DNA of 64,000 nt from Flammeovirgaceae bacterium 311 (GTDB lineage: Bacteria > Bacteroidota > Bacteroidia > Cytophagales > Cyclobacteriaceae), in NCBI GenBank assembly GCA_000597885.1, contig CP004371.1:3364501-3428500 (forward strand), given 5' to 3'. Position 1 is the first letter of the stretch, and the number at the start of each line of letters is the position of its first letter. Below the pieces are notes generated by a model. That model saw only the letters and a list, made by a program, of their open reading frames with translations, had not been told where the DNA came from and ran no database searches. The position numbers and the translations under genes are program-made. Below are positions 19,055 to 29,000 of this stretch, in pieces.

Positions 19055-19408
19055 GGCATTTCCATTTAACATGCGTGAATTTACCTGTCTAAAAAAATCC
19101 TTAGCGCTGCCTGTGCCGACAGCACTGCAAAATAGATATTGCAACCAAAAGCAGCTCTGCTGGTCAATTATACCTGAGTCTCTGTTAGCTTAAAATTAGC
19201 TGTATTTGGGGTAGCCTTTTAAAACCTTAAGCACTCAATACAATATAACTGTTTTTTTTACACTTAAAAAGTTTTTAAAAAATCCTCCTGAAATTTATGC
19301 TTCAGGAGGATCGAAATTACTCGTTTCAATCGTTAATTGTTCCCGATGCTTATCACCGGGAGGCAGATATCAGCAGCTAATATTACTGCTTAAACAACAG
19401 TTCTGATT
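19055..19408. other. Gap between galM and the next GH43 gene: terminator plus possible weak AraR site
   Basis: The gap contains the galM terminator (19282-19311) and, downstream of it on the minus strand, a weak match to the proposed AraR operator, ACTGT-TTTTTTT-ACACT (19248-19264). This suggests a new transcription start for the GH43-GH51-GH43-GH51 series. No gene is recognised. Confidence 0.45.
19282..19311 (-). terminator. Intrinsic terminator of the galM gene
   Basis: ATCCTCCTGAA (19282-19292) pairs perfectly with TTCAGGAGGAT (19301-19311) across an 8-base loop. On the minus strand the stem is followed by a T-run. It lies about 100 bases after the galM stop. Confidence 0.85.
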
Positions 19409-20593
19409 TTAATTTTTAACTGAAAAAGTGTAGGTGGTCTGGGTCTGATAAGTCTCGCCCGGCCTTAAGGTTACCGAAGGAAAATCTTTTTGATTAGGTG
19501 AATCAGGATAATGCTCTGTCTCCAGGCAAAAGCCGGTACGGTGGCCATAGGTATTTCCTTTTCCGCTTAAGGAACCATCCAGAAAATTGCCGGTATAAAA
19601 TTGGATGCCGGGCTCGGTAGTATGCACTTCCATGTAGCGTCCGCTGCCGGGATGGTGTACGCTTGCCGCCAGGCTCATTTCACCTGCTGTTCCATTCAGC
19701 ACCCAGCAATGGTCATAGCCCTTGCCGTAAGTGATCTGCTGGTCATTTGCGTCTATTCTTTCACCAACGACAGTAGGTTCGGTAAAATCAAAAGGGGTGC
19801 CTTCCACTGGTTTTAATTCACCTGTTGGAATCAGCGTTTTGTTGACCGGTACAAAGCGATCGGCATTGATCATTACCTCATGGTCAAGAATTTTCTCCCC
19901 AAGATTGCCGCTTAGGTTGAAGTAGGCATGGTTGGTAAGATTTACAACCGTTGCTTTATCGGTAGTGGCGCTGTAATCGATCTTTACGGCATCATCGTTT
20001 GTAAGGGTATAGGTTACCGTTACATCCAGATTGCCGGGATATCCTTCTTCGCCATCTTTGCTAAGATATTTCAGTCTTACCCCAGGCTCATCACCTTCGA
20101 TGGGTTCTCCCTGCCACAACACTTTATCAAAACCTCTGGTGCCGCCATGCAGATGGTTTGGGCCATCGTTGGCAGCAAGTTTATAAGTCTGGCCATCCAG
20201 CACAAACTGGGCATTGGCAATGCGGTTGCCATAGCGGCCTACAATAGCGCCAAAATAGGGAACACCTTGCTGGAGATACCCTTTCAGGTCTTCAAAACCC
20301 AGCACTACATCATCCATGTTGCCATTTTTGTCGATAACTTTAAGCGACGTAATAACACCTCCATAGTTGGTGATCTTTAATTCGGTCCCTTTTTCGTTGG
20401 TGAGGGTATACAGATCTACCGTTGTACCATCTTCCATTGTACCAAAATCAGAGCGGGATACACTACTGGTGGTTTGCGCTGTTGTATCTGCAGCCTGTTG
20501 GTTATCCTGGTTATTATTTTCTGAAGAACCTGAGCAAGCCCAGCCGAATGCCAGCGAGCACAGCAGCACCGCTGTCAGTTGATTTCTTTTCAT
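19409..20593 (-). CDS. galM: Aldose 1-epimerase (mutarotase), lipoprotein
   Basis: Interconverts alpha and beta anomers of free sugars. Here it would supply the arabinose anomer used by the importer or isomerase. The ATG at 20593 gives a lipoprotein signal with lipobox FGWAC and a Ser/Asn-rich tether without acidic export signal, so it should face the periplasm. Family features are NYGGVITSL near the start, GPNHLHGG and NHAYFNLSG carrying the catalytic and binding histidines, and the catalytic Glu region LETEHYPDSPN near the C-terminus. The 394-residue length includes about 50 residues of signal and linker. A longer frame from 20638 lacks a signal peptide at its start. Confidence 0.93.
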   Translation of the reverse strand: MKRNQLTAVLLCSLAFGWACSGSSENNNQDNQQAADTTAQTTSSVSRSDFGTMEDGTTVDLYTLTNEKGTELKITNYGGVITSLKVIDKNGNMDDVVLGFEDLKGYLQQGVPYFGAIVGRYGNRIANAQFVLDGQTYKLAANDGPNHLHGGTRGFDKVLWQGEPIEGDEPGVRLKYLSKDGEEGYPGNLDVTVTYTLTNDDAVKIDYSATTDKATVVNLTNHAYFNLSGNLGEKILDHEVMINADRFVPVNKTLIPTGELKPVEGTPFDFTEPTVVGERIDANDQQITYGKGYDHCWVLNGTAGEMSLAASVHHPGSGRYMEVHTTEPGIQFYTGNFLDGSLSGKGNTYGHRTGFCLETEHYPDSPNQKDFPSVTLRPGETYQTQTTYTFSVKN

Positions 20594-20643
20594 AGGGTTG
20601 ATTATCAGTTTAGTTTTGGTTAAAAACTGGTGAGCCATTAAAT

Positions 20644-20699
20644 ATAGCGAAGTTTACATAGAGAGGGAATTAATTCCCTCTCTATGTAAACTTCGCTAT
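20644..20699. repeat. Perfect 56-base palindrome between GH51 and galM
   Basis: Two 28-base arms (20644-20671 and 20672-20699) are exact reverse complements with no spacer. The outer end is ATAGCGAAG and the centre GGGAATTAATTCCC. It begins 12 bases after the GH51 stop codon and ends 50 bases before the galM start. No T-run follows, so it is not a classic terminator; it may slow transcription or protect or process mRNA ends. Confidence 0.9.
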
Positions 20700-20711
20700 G
20701 GAAAATGCTCT

Positions 20712-22694
20712 TTAGCTCGCCTTCACCCGCACCACTGTTACAGAATAGGGTGCCAGTGGCAGGTTTACTTTATTCCCTTTTACATTCAGGGTCTGGTCTA
20801 CTGGAGCAATGTTTACCGGATTTTCAAGGGTATTGACGGCATCCATTTTATCGCTTTTCATCACCGTCAGCTTCGCCTTAGAACCTAGTTTTTTCACGCC
20901 CTCCACCACAGTTTCGCTGTTTTGTACCTTATCGGTGGTGTTCACAATTTTCAGGATGATCTCTCCTGTTTCGTTATCTTTCACGGCAGAGGCATACAGG
21001 CCATTCTGGCCTGTTACAGGTGCATTCTGATGGAGCATGGGCACCACCTGTGAGCCTCTGTTGGTAGAGAACATTTTCTGCACATAGTAATTGGGAGTAC
21101 CATGGGCACGCAGGTTATCTACCCAGATCATATCGGGCGTCCACTGCCAGCCTTCGGCATGGGCAAAGAGCGGTGCATAAGAGGCCATTACCACTACATC
21201 GGCATTGCGCTCCAGGCCCGTCATAAAGGCAGCCTCGGAGAGGGCAGTTTCCCAGTTGTTTTTGTTGTCGGGGCTGGCAATGGCTACACTTTGCGCGGCA
21301 TACTCACCTGCAAAAATCTTAGGTCCGTTGCGGTCGTAGCTGTCGTAGCGGGTGGCATTTTCGCGGAACCACTGTGGCGGGCGGTAATAGTGCTCGTCGA
21401 TCAGCTCGGCATCCATGGCTCGCAGGGTTTTATCGAGGTACTCGAACTCCTCACCTTCAGGAAAAGGACCCGTGGTGGTAACAAGCATAATTTCAGGATA
21501 TTTTGCCTTCAGTACTTTCTCAAACTCCTTAAAACGCTCAATGTACTGCTCACCCCATTGCTCATTACCCACACCCAGGTATTTCATATTAAATGGTTCG
21601 GGATGCCCCATTTCAGCACGTTTCTTACCCCACTCGCTGGTAGCAGGACCATTTGCAAATTCAATGAGGTCCAGTGCATCCTGGATGTAAGGCTCAAGCT
21701 CATCCAGGGGTACCAGCTCACCGGTGTTAAACTGGCAGGCCATGCCTGCATTCAGGATGGGCAGGGGTTCGGCCCCAATGTCTTCTGCCACCTGGAAGTA
21801 TTCAAAGAAGCCCAGGCCAAAGGTTTGGTAGTAGTCGGGAGTCAGGCGGTGCTTGAATTCGGTGTTCCAGCGGTTAACGATCAGGTCCCGCTCTGCAGCC
21901 GGGCCAATGGTTTTTTTCCACTGGAAGCGCTCATCCAGGGTACGGCCTTCTACAATACAGCCGCCGGGGAAACGCAGGAAACCAGGCTTCATATCGGCCA
22001 GCAGCTGAATCATATCGGCACGCAGGCCACCCGGGCGTCCTTTCCAGGTATCCTTGGGGAAGAGGGAGATCATGTCCAGGTCAATCTCGCCCTGGCCTTT
22101 TGTCCAGAGGTTAAGCAGTGCTTTGGGCGCTGTAGCCGTAGCGGTAAAGCTTGCGGTATATTTTTTCCAGGCCTGCCCTTCTGGCTTGATGGTGGTTTCG
22201 CCAATTTTCTCCCCCTCCGCATTCACCACTTCTATGTTCAGCACAATGTTGCTGCCGGGCTGCTGGCGTGCCATCACAGAGAAATCGTACTGATTGCCCT
22301 GCTTGATACCCATGCCACGAAAGCCTTCGTTGGTAATGCCATAAGCACCTGCATCGGATTTTACCTTAACACGGGCAAAGCGGCGGTTGGCCATATCTAC
22401 CTCACCCAGGTTATAAACCAGCATGCTGCCCTCGGCGCCATCTTTCTTCAGTTCTTTCCAGCCCATCATAGGGGTATCAAACTCAAAAGACCGGTTTTTC
22501 ACCAGTTCTGCATATACTCCGCCATCAGCTCCCATGTTGATGTCTTCGAAGAAAAGCCCCCACATGGTGGGTTGTATTTCAGCTGTTGGCTGATTGGCTT
22601 TCACCACAAAGGAGGTTGGTTGTTGTGCAGTAAGATTTGCTGAAGCGATGACTCCTATCACTAAAGCAGCAAAAGTGCTATACTTCCTTTTCAT
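20712..22694 (-). CDS. GH51 alpha-L-arabinofuranosidase with carbohydrate-binding-like insert (third of three)
   Basis: A 660-residue exported enzyme (signal peptide about 1-23, ending LTAQ). It differs from the other two GH51 proteins by following the longer AbfA architecture: a start GLFFEDINMGADGG, then a beta-sandwich at about 60-215 similar to CBM4_9 modules, then the catalytic barrel and a C-terminal beta domain ending LAPYSVTVVRV. Acid/base Glu378 is in GVGNEQWGEQY and nucleophile Glu464 in FAGEYAAQ. FLRFPGGCIVEG at 239-250 is the family signature. It probably acts on polymeric or branched arabinan in the periplasm. It follows the GH43 gene next to susD. Confidence 0.94.
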   Translation of the reverse strand: MKRKYSTFAALVIGVIASANLTAQQPTSFVVKANQPTAEIQPTMWGLFFEDINMGADGGVYAELVKNRSFEFDTPMMGWKELKKDGAEGSMLVYNLGEVDMANRRFARVKVKSDAGAYGITNEGFRGMGIKQGNQYDFSVMARQQPGSNIVLNIEVVNAEGEKIGETTIKPEGQAWKKYTASFTATATAPKALLNLWTKGQGEIDLDMISLFPKDTWKGRPGGLRADMIQLLADMKPGFLRFPGGCIVEGRTLDERFQWKKTIGPAAERDLIVNRWNTEFKHRLTPDYYQTFGLGFFEYFQVAEDIGAEPLPILNAGMACQFNTGELVPLDELEPYIQDALDLIEFANGPATSEWGKKRAEMGHPEPFNMKYLGVGNEQWGEQYIERFKEFEKVLKAKYPEIMLVTTTGPFPEGEEFEYLDKTLRAMDAELIDEHYYRPPQWFRENATRYDSYDRNGPKIFAGEYAAQSVAIASPDNKNNWETALSEAAFMTGLERNADVVVMASYAPLFAHAEGWQWTPDMIWVDNLRAHGTPNYYVQKMFSTNRGSQVVPMLHQNAPVTGQNGLYASAVKDNETGEIILKIVNTTDKVQNSETVVEGVKKLGSKAKLTVMKSDKMDAVNTLENPVNIAPVDQTLNVKGNKVNLPLAPYSVTVVRVKAS

Positions 22695-22838
22695 GTTGTT
22701 TGGAACAAATTTTTACTCAATTTTTAAATTCTGTAGCACATAAGGGCTTCAGCAATTTCAAAGCATTGCCGCACACCAGCCCTAAACATATCTAAATACT
22801 TATCGGCAACCTCAATACAAATAGCGCATTTATCTCTG

Positions 22839-24392
22839 CTACTGCTTCTTTTTACCCCAGATAGCGGTGCCCTCGCTATTGAGGCCTGTGAAGATGAGGG
22901 TTTCCATTACTTGATTTTCCCAGTCCCTGCCCCGCTTCACAAGTACTTTTTCTTCAGGAATATCCCCCCATTTTAAGGTAAGGGTACCGTCGTTATAAGT
23001 CCACTGATTACCGGCATCGCCATTGATGGAACCATCGGCACCAAGTGTTAAAGGTACCGAGCGCTGAAGATCCGGCTGCCTTTGTTCTTCAGCATAGCCT
23101 GGCACCACACGATATCCAAACACGATCCGCTCCCACTCGCCAGCCAGCTCTTCGGCGGTAACAGCCGTTTGCTCCAGGCCACCATAACGTTCGGGAGACA
23201 CCACAGGCCATCCATCTTCGGTCCAGTACATTTGGCGGACGTGCATGGTCATGAAATAAACACCATTGGTGGGCCTTGCCTGGGTAGCCATATAATACTG
23301 CCCCTGGCCATCCTGAAAAACAGCCGGGTGCGAAACGCCCTGGTAGCCCGGGTGATTTTCAAACTTGAAGGGTGCAAGAATCATCGGAAGGTCATCCAGT
23401 TCCTCGTTCATGTCATGGCCATGGAAATCATAGAAGGGCCCTGTGGGTGAATCAGAGCGGCCCACGCGAACATTGTATTTGGTTTCCAGCCAGTCGTAGG
23501 CAATGAAAAGATAATACTTCTGCTGCTCCTCATTATAAATAATTTCAGGGCCTTCAATATTTCCATTTACCTGACCATTAGTAAAACCGCGCTGGGCAAT
23601 TCTGGTGCCTTTGTCGCCCGCTCTTAGCGCCAGGCCAGTGGCAGGATCTAACTGCAGGATGTAAATGCCATCCCAGGCAGAGCCATAGTAGAACCAATGG
23701 TTCCCGGCCTGATCTATAATAACGCTTGGGTCAATCGCATTGGTTTGCCTGGTATTGTTGGCCAAAGAGGTAACTACCAGGTCTTTTTCAATCCAGGGGC
23801 CCCAGGGATTGGAGGAGGTTGCCAGGCCAATAACACTCAGTCGTGGTGTAGGCGATGATAAGGAATAATACAGGCGATACTCACTGCCTACCTTTATGGC
23901 ATAGGGTGCCCATAACGCATTGAAAGGAGTTCCGCCGTTCGAGGATATAAAAACCGCGCCTTTTTGAGGTAATCCATTAAAAGCCAGTCCCAAAAACTGC
24001 CAGTTGATCAAATCTTTTGATCTTCGCATCTGAATGCCTGGGCCAATTACATTGCCATAGGAGGCATCTGTGCTATAGCTGTAGTAGTAATCTCCATCTT
24101 TGATGATGGCAGGATCATGTACATTGTAAAATCCCCATTGTGACCTGTCGGCATAGGAGGATATATGGCTGTAATCGTCAGGGAAACGGCCAAAATCAAA
24201 AGGTTCGGAAACAATGTCTTCCGGTTCCTCAGGTTCTTCGGGATCTATAGGCTCCTCTGTGTCATCATCATCATCTGCAACAGGTTCATCATCAGAACAG
24301 GATACAGACAACAGCCCAAAAGTTATTACAAACCCGATCAGGTAAATGAACCTGAACAGTCTCAAAAAATCTTTAAGTAAACTAGCCTTCAT
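22839..24392 (-). CDS. GH43 arabinanase-like lipoprotein, predicted at the cell surface
   Basis: A 517-residue lipoprotein starting at ATG 24392. The lipobox SVSC (Cys32) is followed by SDDEP and then an acidic-proline linker (residues 38-60). C-S-D-D resembles the acidic lipoprotein export signal that sends Bacteroidota lipoproteins to the outer surface. The propeller has Asp93 (NVHDPAI), Asp221 (NAIDPSV) and Glu280 (NIEGPEI) as catalytic triad, then a C-terminal beta domain from about 405 (EELAGEWERIVFG). As the first enzyme gene after susD it is the best candidate for the surface endo-arabinanase that starts the breakdown. Confidence 0.9.
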   Translation of the reverse strand: MKASLLKDFLRLFRFIYLIGFVITFGLLSVSCSDDEPVADDDDDTEEPIDPEEPEEPEDIVSEPFDFGRFPDDYSHISSYADRSQWGFYNVHDPAIIKDGDYYYSYSTDASYGNVIGPGIQMRRSKDLINWQFLGLAFNGLPQKGAVFISSNGGTPFNALWAPYAIKVGSEYRLYYSLSSPTPRLSVIGLATSSNPWGPWIEKDLVVTSLANNTRQTNAIDPSVIIDQAGNHWFYYGSAWDGIYILQLDPATGLALRAGDKGTRIAQRGFTNGQVNGNIEGPEIIYNEEQQKYYLFIAYDWLETKYNVRVGRSDSPTGPFYDFHGHDMNEELDDLPMILAPFKFENHPGYQGVSHPAVFQDGQGQYYMATQARPTNGVYFMTMHVRQMYWTEDGWPVVSPERYGGLEQTAVTAEELAGEWERIVFGYRVVPGYAEEQRQPDLQRSVPLTLGADGSINGDAGNQWTYNDGTLTLKWGDIPEEKVLVKRGRDWENQVMETLIFTGLNSEGTAIWGKKKQ

Positions 24393-24452
24393 GATTTTCT
24401 CTTCAACATGCCTCGCCAACCAATACACTCAAATCTGTTTTATAACATAAAG

Positions 24453-24498
24453 AATTAACCTTTTGCCCGGGAGCAAACCCACAGGCAAAAGGTTAATT
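24453..24498 (-). promoter_or_regulatory. Strong stem-loop between susD and the GH43 gene
   Basis: A 15-base arm (24453-24467, core TTAACCTTTTGCC) pairs perfectly with 24484-24498 across a 16-base loop. It starts 14 bases after the susD stop codon. On the minus strand the stem is followed by a short T-containing stretch, so it may be a partial terminator or RNA-end stabiliser. Either would give more SusC/SusD than enzyme from one transcript. Confidence 0.75.
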
Positions 24499-24511
24499 AA
24501 GTTACAAATAA

Positions 24512-26047
24512 TCAATAACCAGGATTCTGGACCATGGTAGGATGTCTGTCAAGTTCAGCCTGTGGAATAAAATAGAATTCTCTGCCAGGGGTATATCCGT
24601 TGAATTCACTATCTCTGGCTTTCAATTCTGCAAGCATTGCAGGATCTTCCAGCCAGCCCCATCTCCTGATGTCGTCAAATCTTTTTCCTTCAAAGGTGAA
24701 TTCAAGTAACCTTTGATGTGCAAGTTCCATGAATAAGGCATCAGGACTCATGGCTGCAAGTTCTGCTTCCCTGTCTGGAAGGTTGGCACGGCTTCTTACC
24801 ATCTGGATGTATTTTGCCGCCTCTGCGGTATTGCCCAGGGCAATCTGAGTTTCAGCATACATCAGGAGCACATCTGCATAGCGCATCAGCCTTTCGTTGA
24901 TACCAGACCTCCAGTCAAACTCATCAGGAAGTGTTCTGTAGTTCTGGTACTTCTTAGGATAAATATCAGTAGTTCCTTCGCCATACTGCTGCTCGTAAGG
25001 TACACCATATACTGTAGCACCCGGATAGTTGTAGAACATAGTGGCATCTAGCCTTGGATCTACATTACCTTCGGCAGTAGGCTCTACCATAAACTGCTCA
25101 AACGCCCAGCGGGTTGGCAGCACATCTGACCAGCCAAAGCCTACCGGTGCATAGGTAATGGCTCTTGCAGAAGTTTTACTCCAGTTAGCAGCCGGCATAC
25201 GAACCCAACCCAGTTCGGCTCCGCCAACCTCTCTGTCAAACTGAATCTCATAAATAGATTCAGCATTGTTTTCGTGCTCTTCGGTAAAATTATCTGCATA
25301 GTTAGGCATCAGGGAATAACCCATGCCCATTACCTTTTGAAATTCATTAGCAGCTGCCTGGTATTGTTCATTAAACAGATAGGCTTTGCCAAGGTAAGCT
25401 GTAGCTGCACCTTTTGTAGCCCTGCCCAGATCACTTGCATCTGTGTAGGACTGAGGAAGCAATTCAGCTGCTTGCTGGAAGTCCTGGATAATCTGATTCC
25501 AGACTGCAGCCGGATCTGACTGCTCTGGGTAAAAATCGTCTGGTGTTTCATAAGGCTCCAGCACCAGAGGAATATTATTGTACCAGGTAACCAGGTGCAT
25601 ATAGTAAAGCCCACGCAGGAACAGGGCCTGTCCGTGCAGCGCATTTCTTGCTTCCTGCGAACTAAATTCAATTTCCGGATTTTCGATTCGGGAAATTACA
25701 TTATTGGCTCTGTGTACACCGCCATAAAAAGCAATCCAGGTCCAGTGCTGCAGCAGTTCGTCGGTTGCACGACCAAACCTGCCGGCCAAGTCAATTACCG
25801 GCCAGGGGCTGTCGCCTCTCACATCATCTCCGCGAAGGTCTAAGGCAAGAGGAGCTAAGCGCATATAGGAGCCATCGTAGTACATAGACTGATAGATTCC
25901 ATTCACACCCTTTTCAAAGTCTTCTTCTGTATTCCAGAAAGTTTCCTTATCAATTTGGTTAGGGTCGGTCAGTTCCAGATAATCATCACCACAGGAAGCT
26001 GATCCCATCATCACCAGTAGTATCAGGATATATTTTAAATTTTTCAT
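24512..26047 (-). CDS. susD: SusD/RagB-family surface glycan-binding lipoprotein
   Basis: SusD proteins are lids on SusC transporters that bind glycan at the outer surface. This 511-residue protein has a lipobox ending GSASC with GDDYLE after it, an acidic surface-export signal. It continues with the family start LTDPNQIDKETFWNTEEDFEKG. TPR-like helices are visible (ALFLRGLYYMHLVTWYNNIPLV is the usual SusD helix). The C-terminal pattern MRYADVLLMYAE, RLLEFTFEGKRFDDIRRWG and FYFIPQAELDRHP...QNPGY is typical. It lies 24 bases after susC and forms the transport pair with it. Substrate is inferred from the neighbouring arabinan enzymes. Confidence 0.97.
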   Translation of the reverse strand: MKNLKYILILLVMMGSASCGDDYLELTDPNQIDKETFWNTEEDFEKGVNGIYQSMYYDGSYMRLAPLALDLRGDDVRGDSPWPVIDLAGRFGRATDELLQHWTWIAFYGGVHRANNVISRIENPEIEFSSQEARNALHGQALFLRGLYYMHLVTWYNNIPLVLEPYETPDDFYPEQSDPAAVWNQIIQDFQQAAELLPQSYTDASDLGRATKGAATAYLGKAYLFNEQYQAAANEFQKVMGMGYSLMPNYADNFTEEHENNAESIYEIQFDREVGGAELGWVRMPAANWSKTSARAITYAPVGFGWSDVLPTRWAFEQFMVEPTAEGNVDPRLDATMFYNYPGATVYGVPYEQQYGEGTTDIYPKKYQNYRTLPDEFDWRSGINERLMRYADVLLMYAETQIALGNTAEAAKYIQMVRSRANLPDREAELAAMSPDALFMELAHQRLLEFTFEGKRFDDIRRWGWLEDPAMLAELKARDSEFNGYTPGREFYFIPQAELDRHPTMVQNPGY

Positions 26048-26071
26048 CTTTTTAAATTTTAGCTTTTTAGA

Positions 26072-29000
26072 TTAAAACTGAACCTGTAAGCCCAGCATCA
26101 AACCTTTTGGATTGGGCAAGCCACCTGAGAAGGCATTGAACGCTCTGTTTGGTTCATCCGGCATGGCAACACCACTGCTAAAGAGGCCAGTGCTTCTGAA
26201 ATCCGGATCCATGCCCTGGAATTTTGTAAAAGTTACCAGGTTCTGGCCTGTTACATAAAACCTCAGGCTGGAGATGTATTTACTCATGATGGTAGAAGGC
26301 AGTGTATAACCCAGCTGTATACTATTTAGCCTTAGGAAGCTACCGTTTTCCAGCCAGCGGTCAGAGGCCCTGCCGTTTCCGTTAGGGTCACTAAGAATTA
26401 CACGGGGAACGTCAGTATCTGTATTGTCCGGGGTCCATCTGTTCAGGGTATTGGTAGAGTAATTTGTATAGCCTGCAGCCGATTCGATAGAAGCTCTTAC
26501 TGCATCCAGCACTTTGTTGCCAGCATTACCCTGTAGCAGCATGGAAAAATCGAAATTTTTGAAGGCTGCTGAAAAACTACCACCGAAGGTATATTTAGGT
26601 ATAGCGCTTCCCAGGTAGGTTCTGTCTTCTTCTGTTACCTGTCCGTCGCCATCCAGATCCATAAATTTAAAATCTCCACGGCCTGTATTTACCTCCTGGT
26701 ACAAACCATCGGGCGCACCGGCATTCAGGGCATCCAGCTCTTCCTGGGTCTGAATGATCTTTTCTATCTTATAACCATAGAATGCAGATATTTCTCCACC
26801 CTCTTCCGTAATACTGGTATTACCAAAAATTGGCACCCCTCCACCAAGAGATACAACCTTGTTATTCAGGGTAGTTAAATTAACAGAAGCATTGTAGGTA
26901 AAGTCTCCATTAGTTTTATTGTAACCCAGAATGAACTCAAGCCCTGAATTCTCCAAAAGACCGGCATTTACAAAAGGAGCATCCTCATCATATACCCCAG
27001 TGCTTGGTGGTAATGGTACCTGCACCAACACACCATCGGTTTCTGTTCTGTAGTACTCTGCCGTGAAGGTTAGTCTGTTTTCAAAAACAGCAAGGTCAAT
27101 ACCAATGTTGGTACTCTTTGTTTCTTCCCACTTTAAGTCTGCATTACCAAAACCCGCTTGTGTGGCACCAAGTGCAAGTTGTCCGCCAAAAACTGCGTGT
27201 GCGTAAGGGTTAATGTAGGTAGTATGCCCATAATTACCAATTTCCTGATTACCCAGTACGCCATAGCTGCCTCTTAATTTCAATTGGTTCAGCCATGATA
27301 TTCCTTTCATAAATTCTTCTTCACTTACTTTCCAGCCCAAAGAAACAGAAGGGAATGTACCAACACGGAAGTTGCTACCAAACCTTGAGGAGGCATCTCT
27401 TCTGATCGTAGCAGTTAATAAATACTTACTGTCGAAATCATACAGAATACGACCAAAATAAGACTCCAGCCGGTTTTCGCTTTCACCTGCATCTACAAAA
27501 CGCTCTGCTCCGCTTGAGATAACATCCGGAAAGCGGGGATCTATATTATCTGCCCTTGCGTTCAGGTTTGTTACTCTTGATTGCAGTGCTGTGTTACCTA
27601 CCAGCGCTGTAATGTGGTGCAGCCCAAGAAATTTTTCGTAGGTCAGGGTGTTTTCTATAGAAGCGGTCATACCCTCGCCTCTCCAGTCATACAATTTAGG
27701 AATGTTGTTGTTCCGGTTGGTACCCAGGTCAAACTCAGGCTCATTTCTGGTATCTTTCCAGTCAGTACGCTCCAGGCTTAAGCTGGTTCTGAAGTCCAGA
27801 TCCTTGATGATCTCAATCTCTCCATAAAGGTTACCAATGATACGATAACGGTCAGACTGGTTGGTTAGAATACTGTTGGCACCAACAGAGTTGATCATCA
27901 GTGAGCGGTGAATAACACCATCAGGTCCGCCATAACCTCCCAGCCTGTTAGGATCATAAACAGGTACAGTTGGAATAGCCCTTACCAAATCCTGCACAAA
28001 GTTACCGGTATGCAGGAAGCCTGAAAAATCGAAATGCTCTTTTGCTATCTGAATTGATTCACCAATTTTTAACTTGCCCAGTTTGAAATCAGTATTTACC
28101 CGCACAGAGTAACGGTCGTAATTAGGTCCATTCCCTACTACCGGACCGTTATGGTCAAAATAGTTTAAAGACACATAATAATTACCGTTATCACTACCGC
28201 CGGAGAAAGAAAGGGCATGCTCCATAAGCCTGCCGGTTTTTAAACCTGCATCCTGCCAGTCGGTATCGATATCATCAACAAAGAACTGAGAGTTTGGATC
28301 GTTGCTTGGCGCCAGCGTAAGCGTTGGATCATACAGACGAGCATTATTCACTGCCTCATTGTTCAGCAGCTGATAACCTTCTCTGCCCACCACATCGTAG
28401 CGGTTGGTAATCCGCTGCCAGCCATGGGTTGCATTGTAATTAACTTTGATTTCGCCTTTGCTACCGCGCTTGGTAGTGATGATCACCACACCGTTTGCTG
28501 CCCTGGAACCATAAATAGAGGCTGCGGCAGCATCTTTCAATATTTGTATGGAAGCCACATCTGATACAGGAATCTGACTGATGGGGGTCTGGATACCATC
28601 CACTATATATAAAGGATCAGTTCCACCAAATGAGTTCACACCCCTGATGCGTATATTTGGAGAACCACCAGGCTCACCACCACCCTGTACCGTAACACCT
28701 GCCACCTGGCCCTGCATTGATTTAGTAATATCATTGGTAGGCACTTTGTTGATAGCCTCTGTATTCACTATGCCTATAGAACCTGTAAGGTCCTGTTTTT
28801 TCTGGGTTCCGTAGCCAATTACAACCACTTCATCGAGCTGCTCCAAATCAGGAGATAAAGATACATTCACAGTTGAGCGGGAGCCCACCACTACCTCTTC
28901 CTGTAAGTAGCCGATATAAGAAAATACCAATACGGAATTAGCACCAGGCACATCTAACCTGTAATTTCCATCCATGTCAGTAACTGTACCTGTGGTGGTG

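Noticed and set aside
21102-22643. 513-codon plus-strand open frame opposite the third GH51 gene
   Set aside because: It lies fully antisense to a well-identified enzyme gene, starts and ends arbitrarily and shows no family motif.
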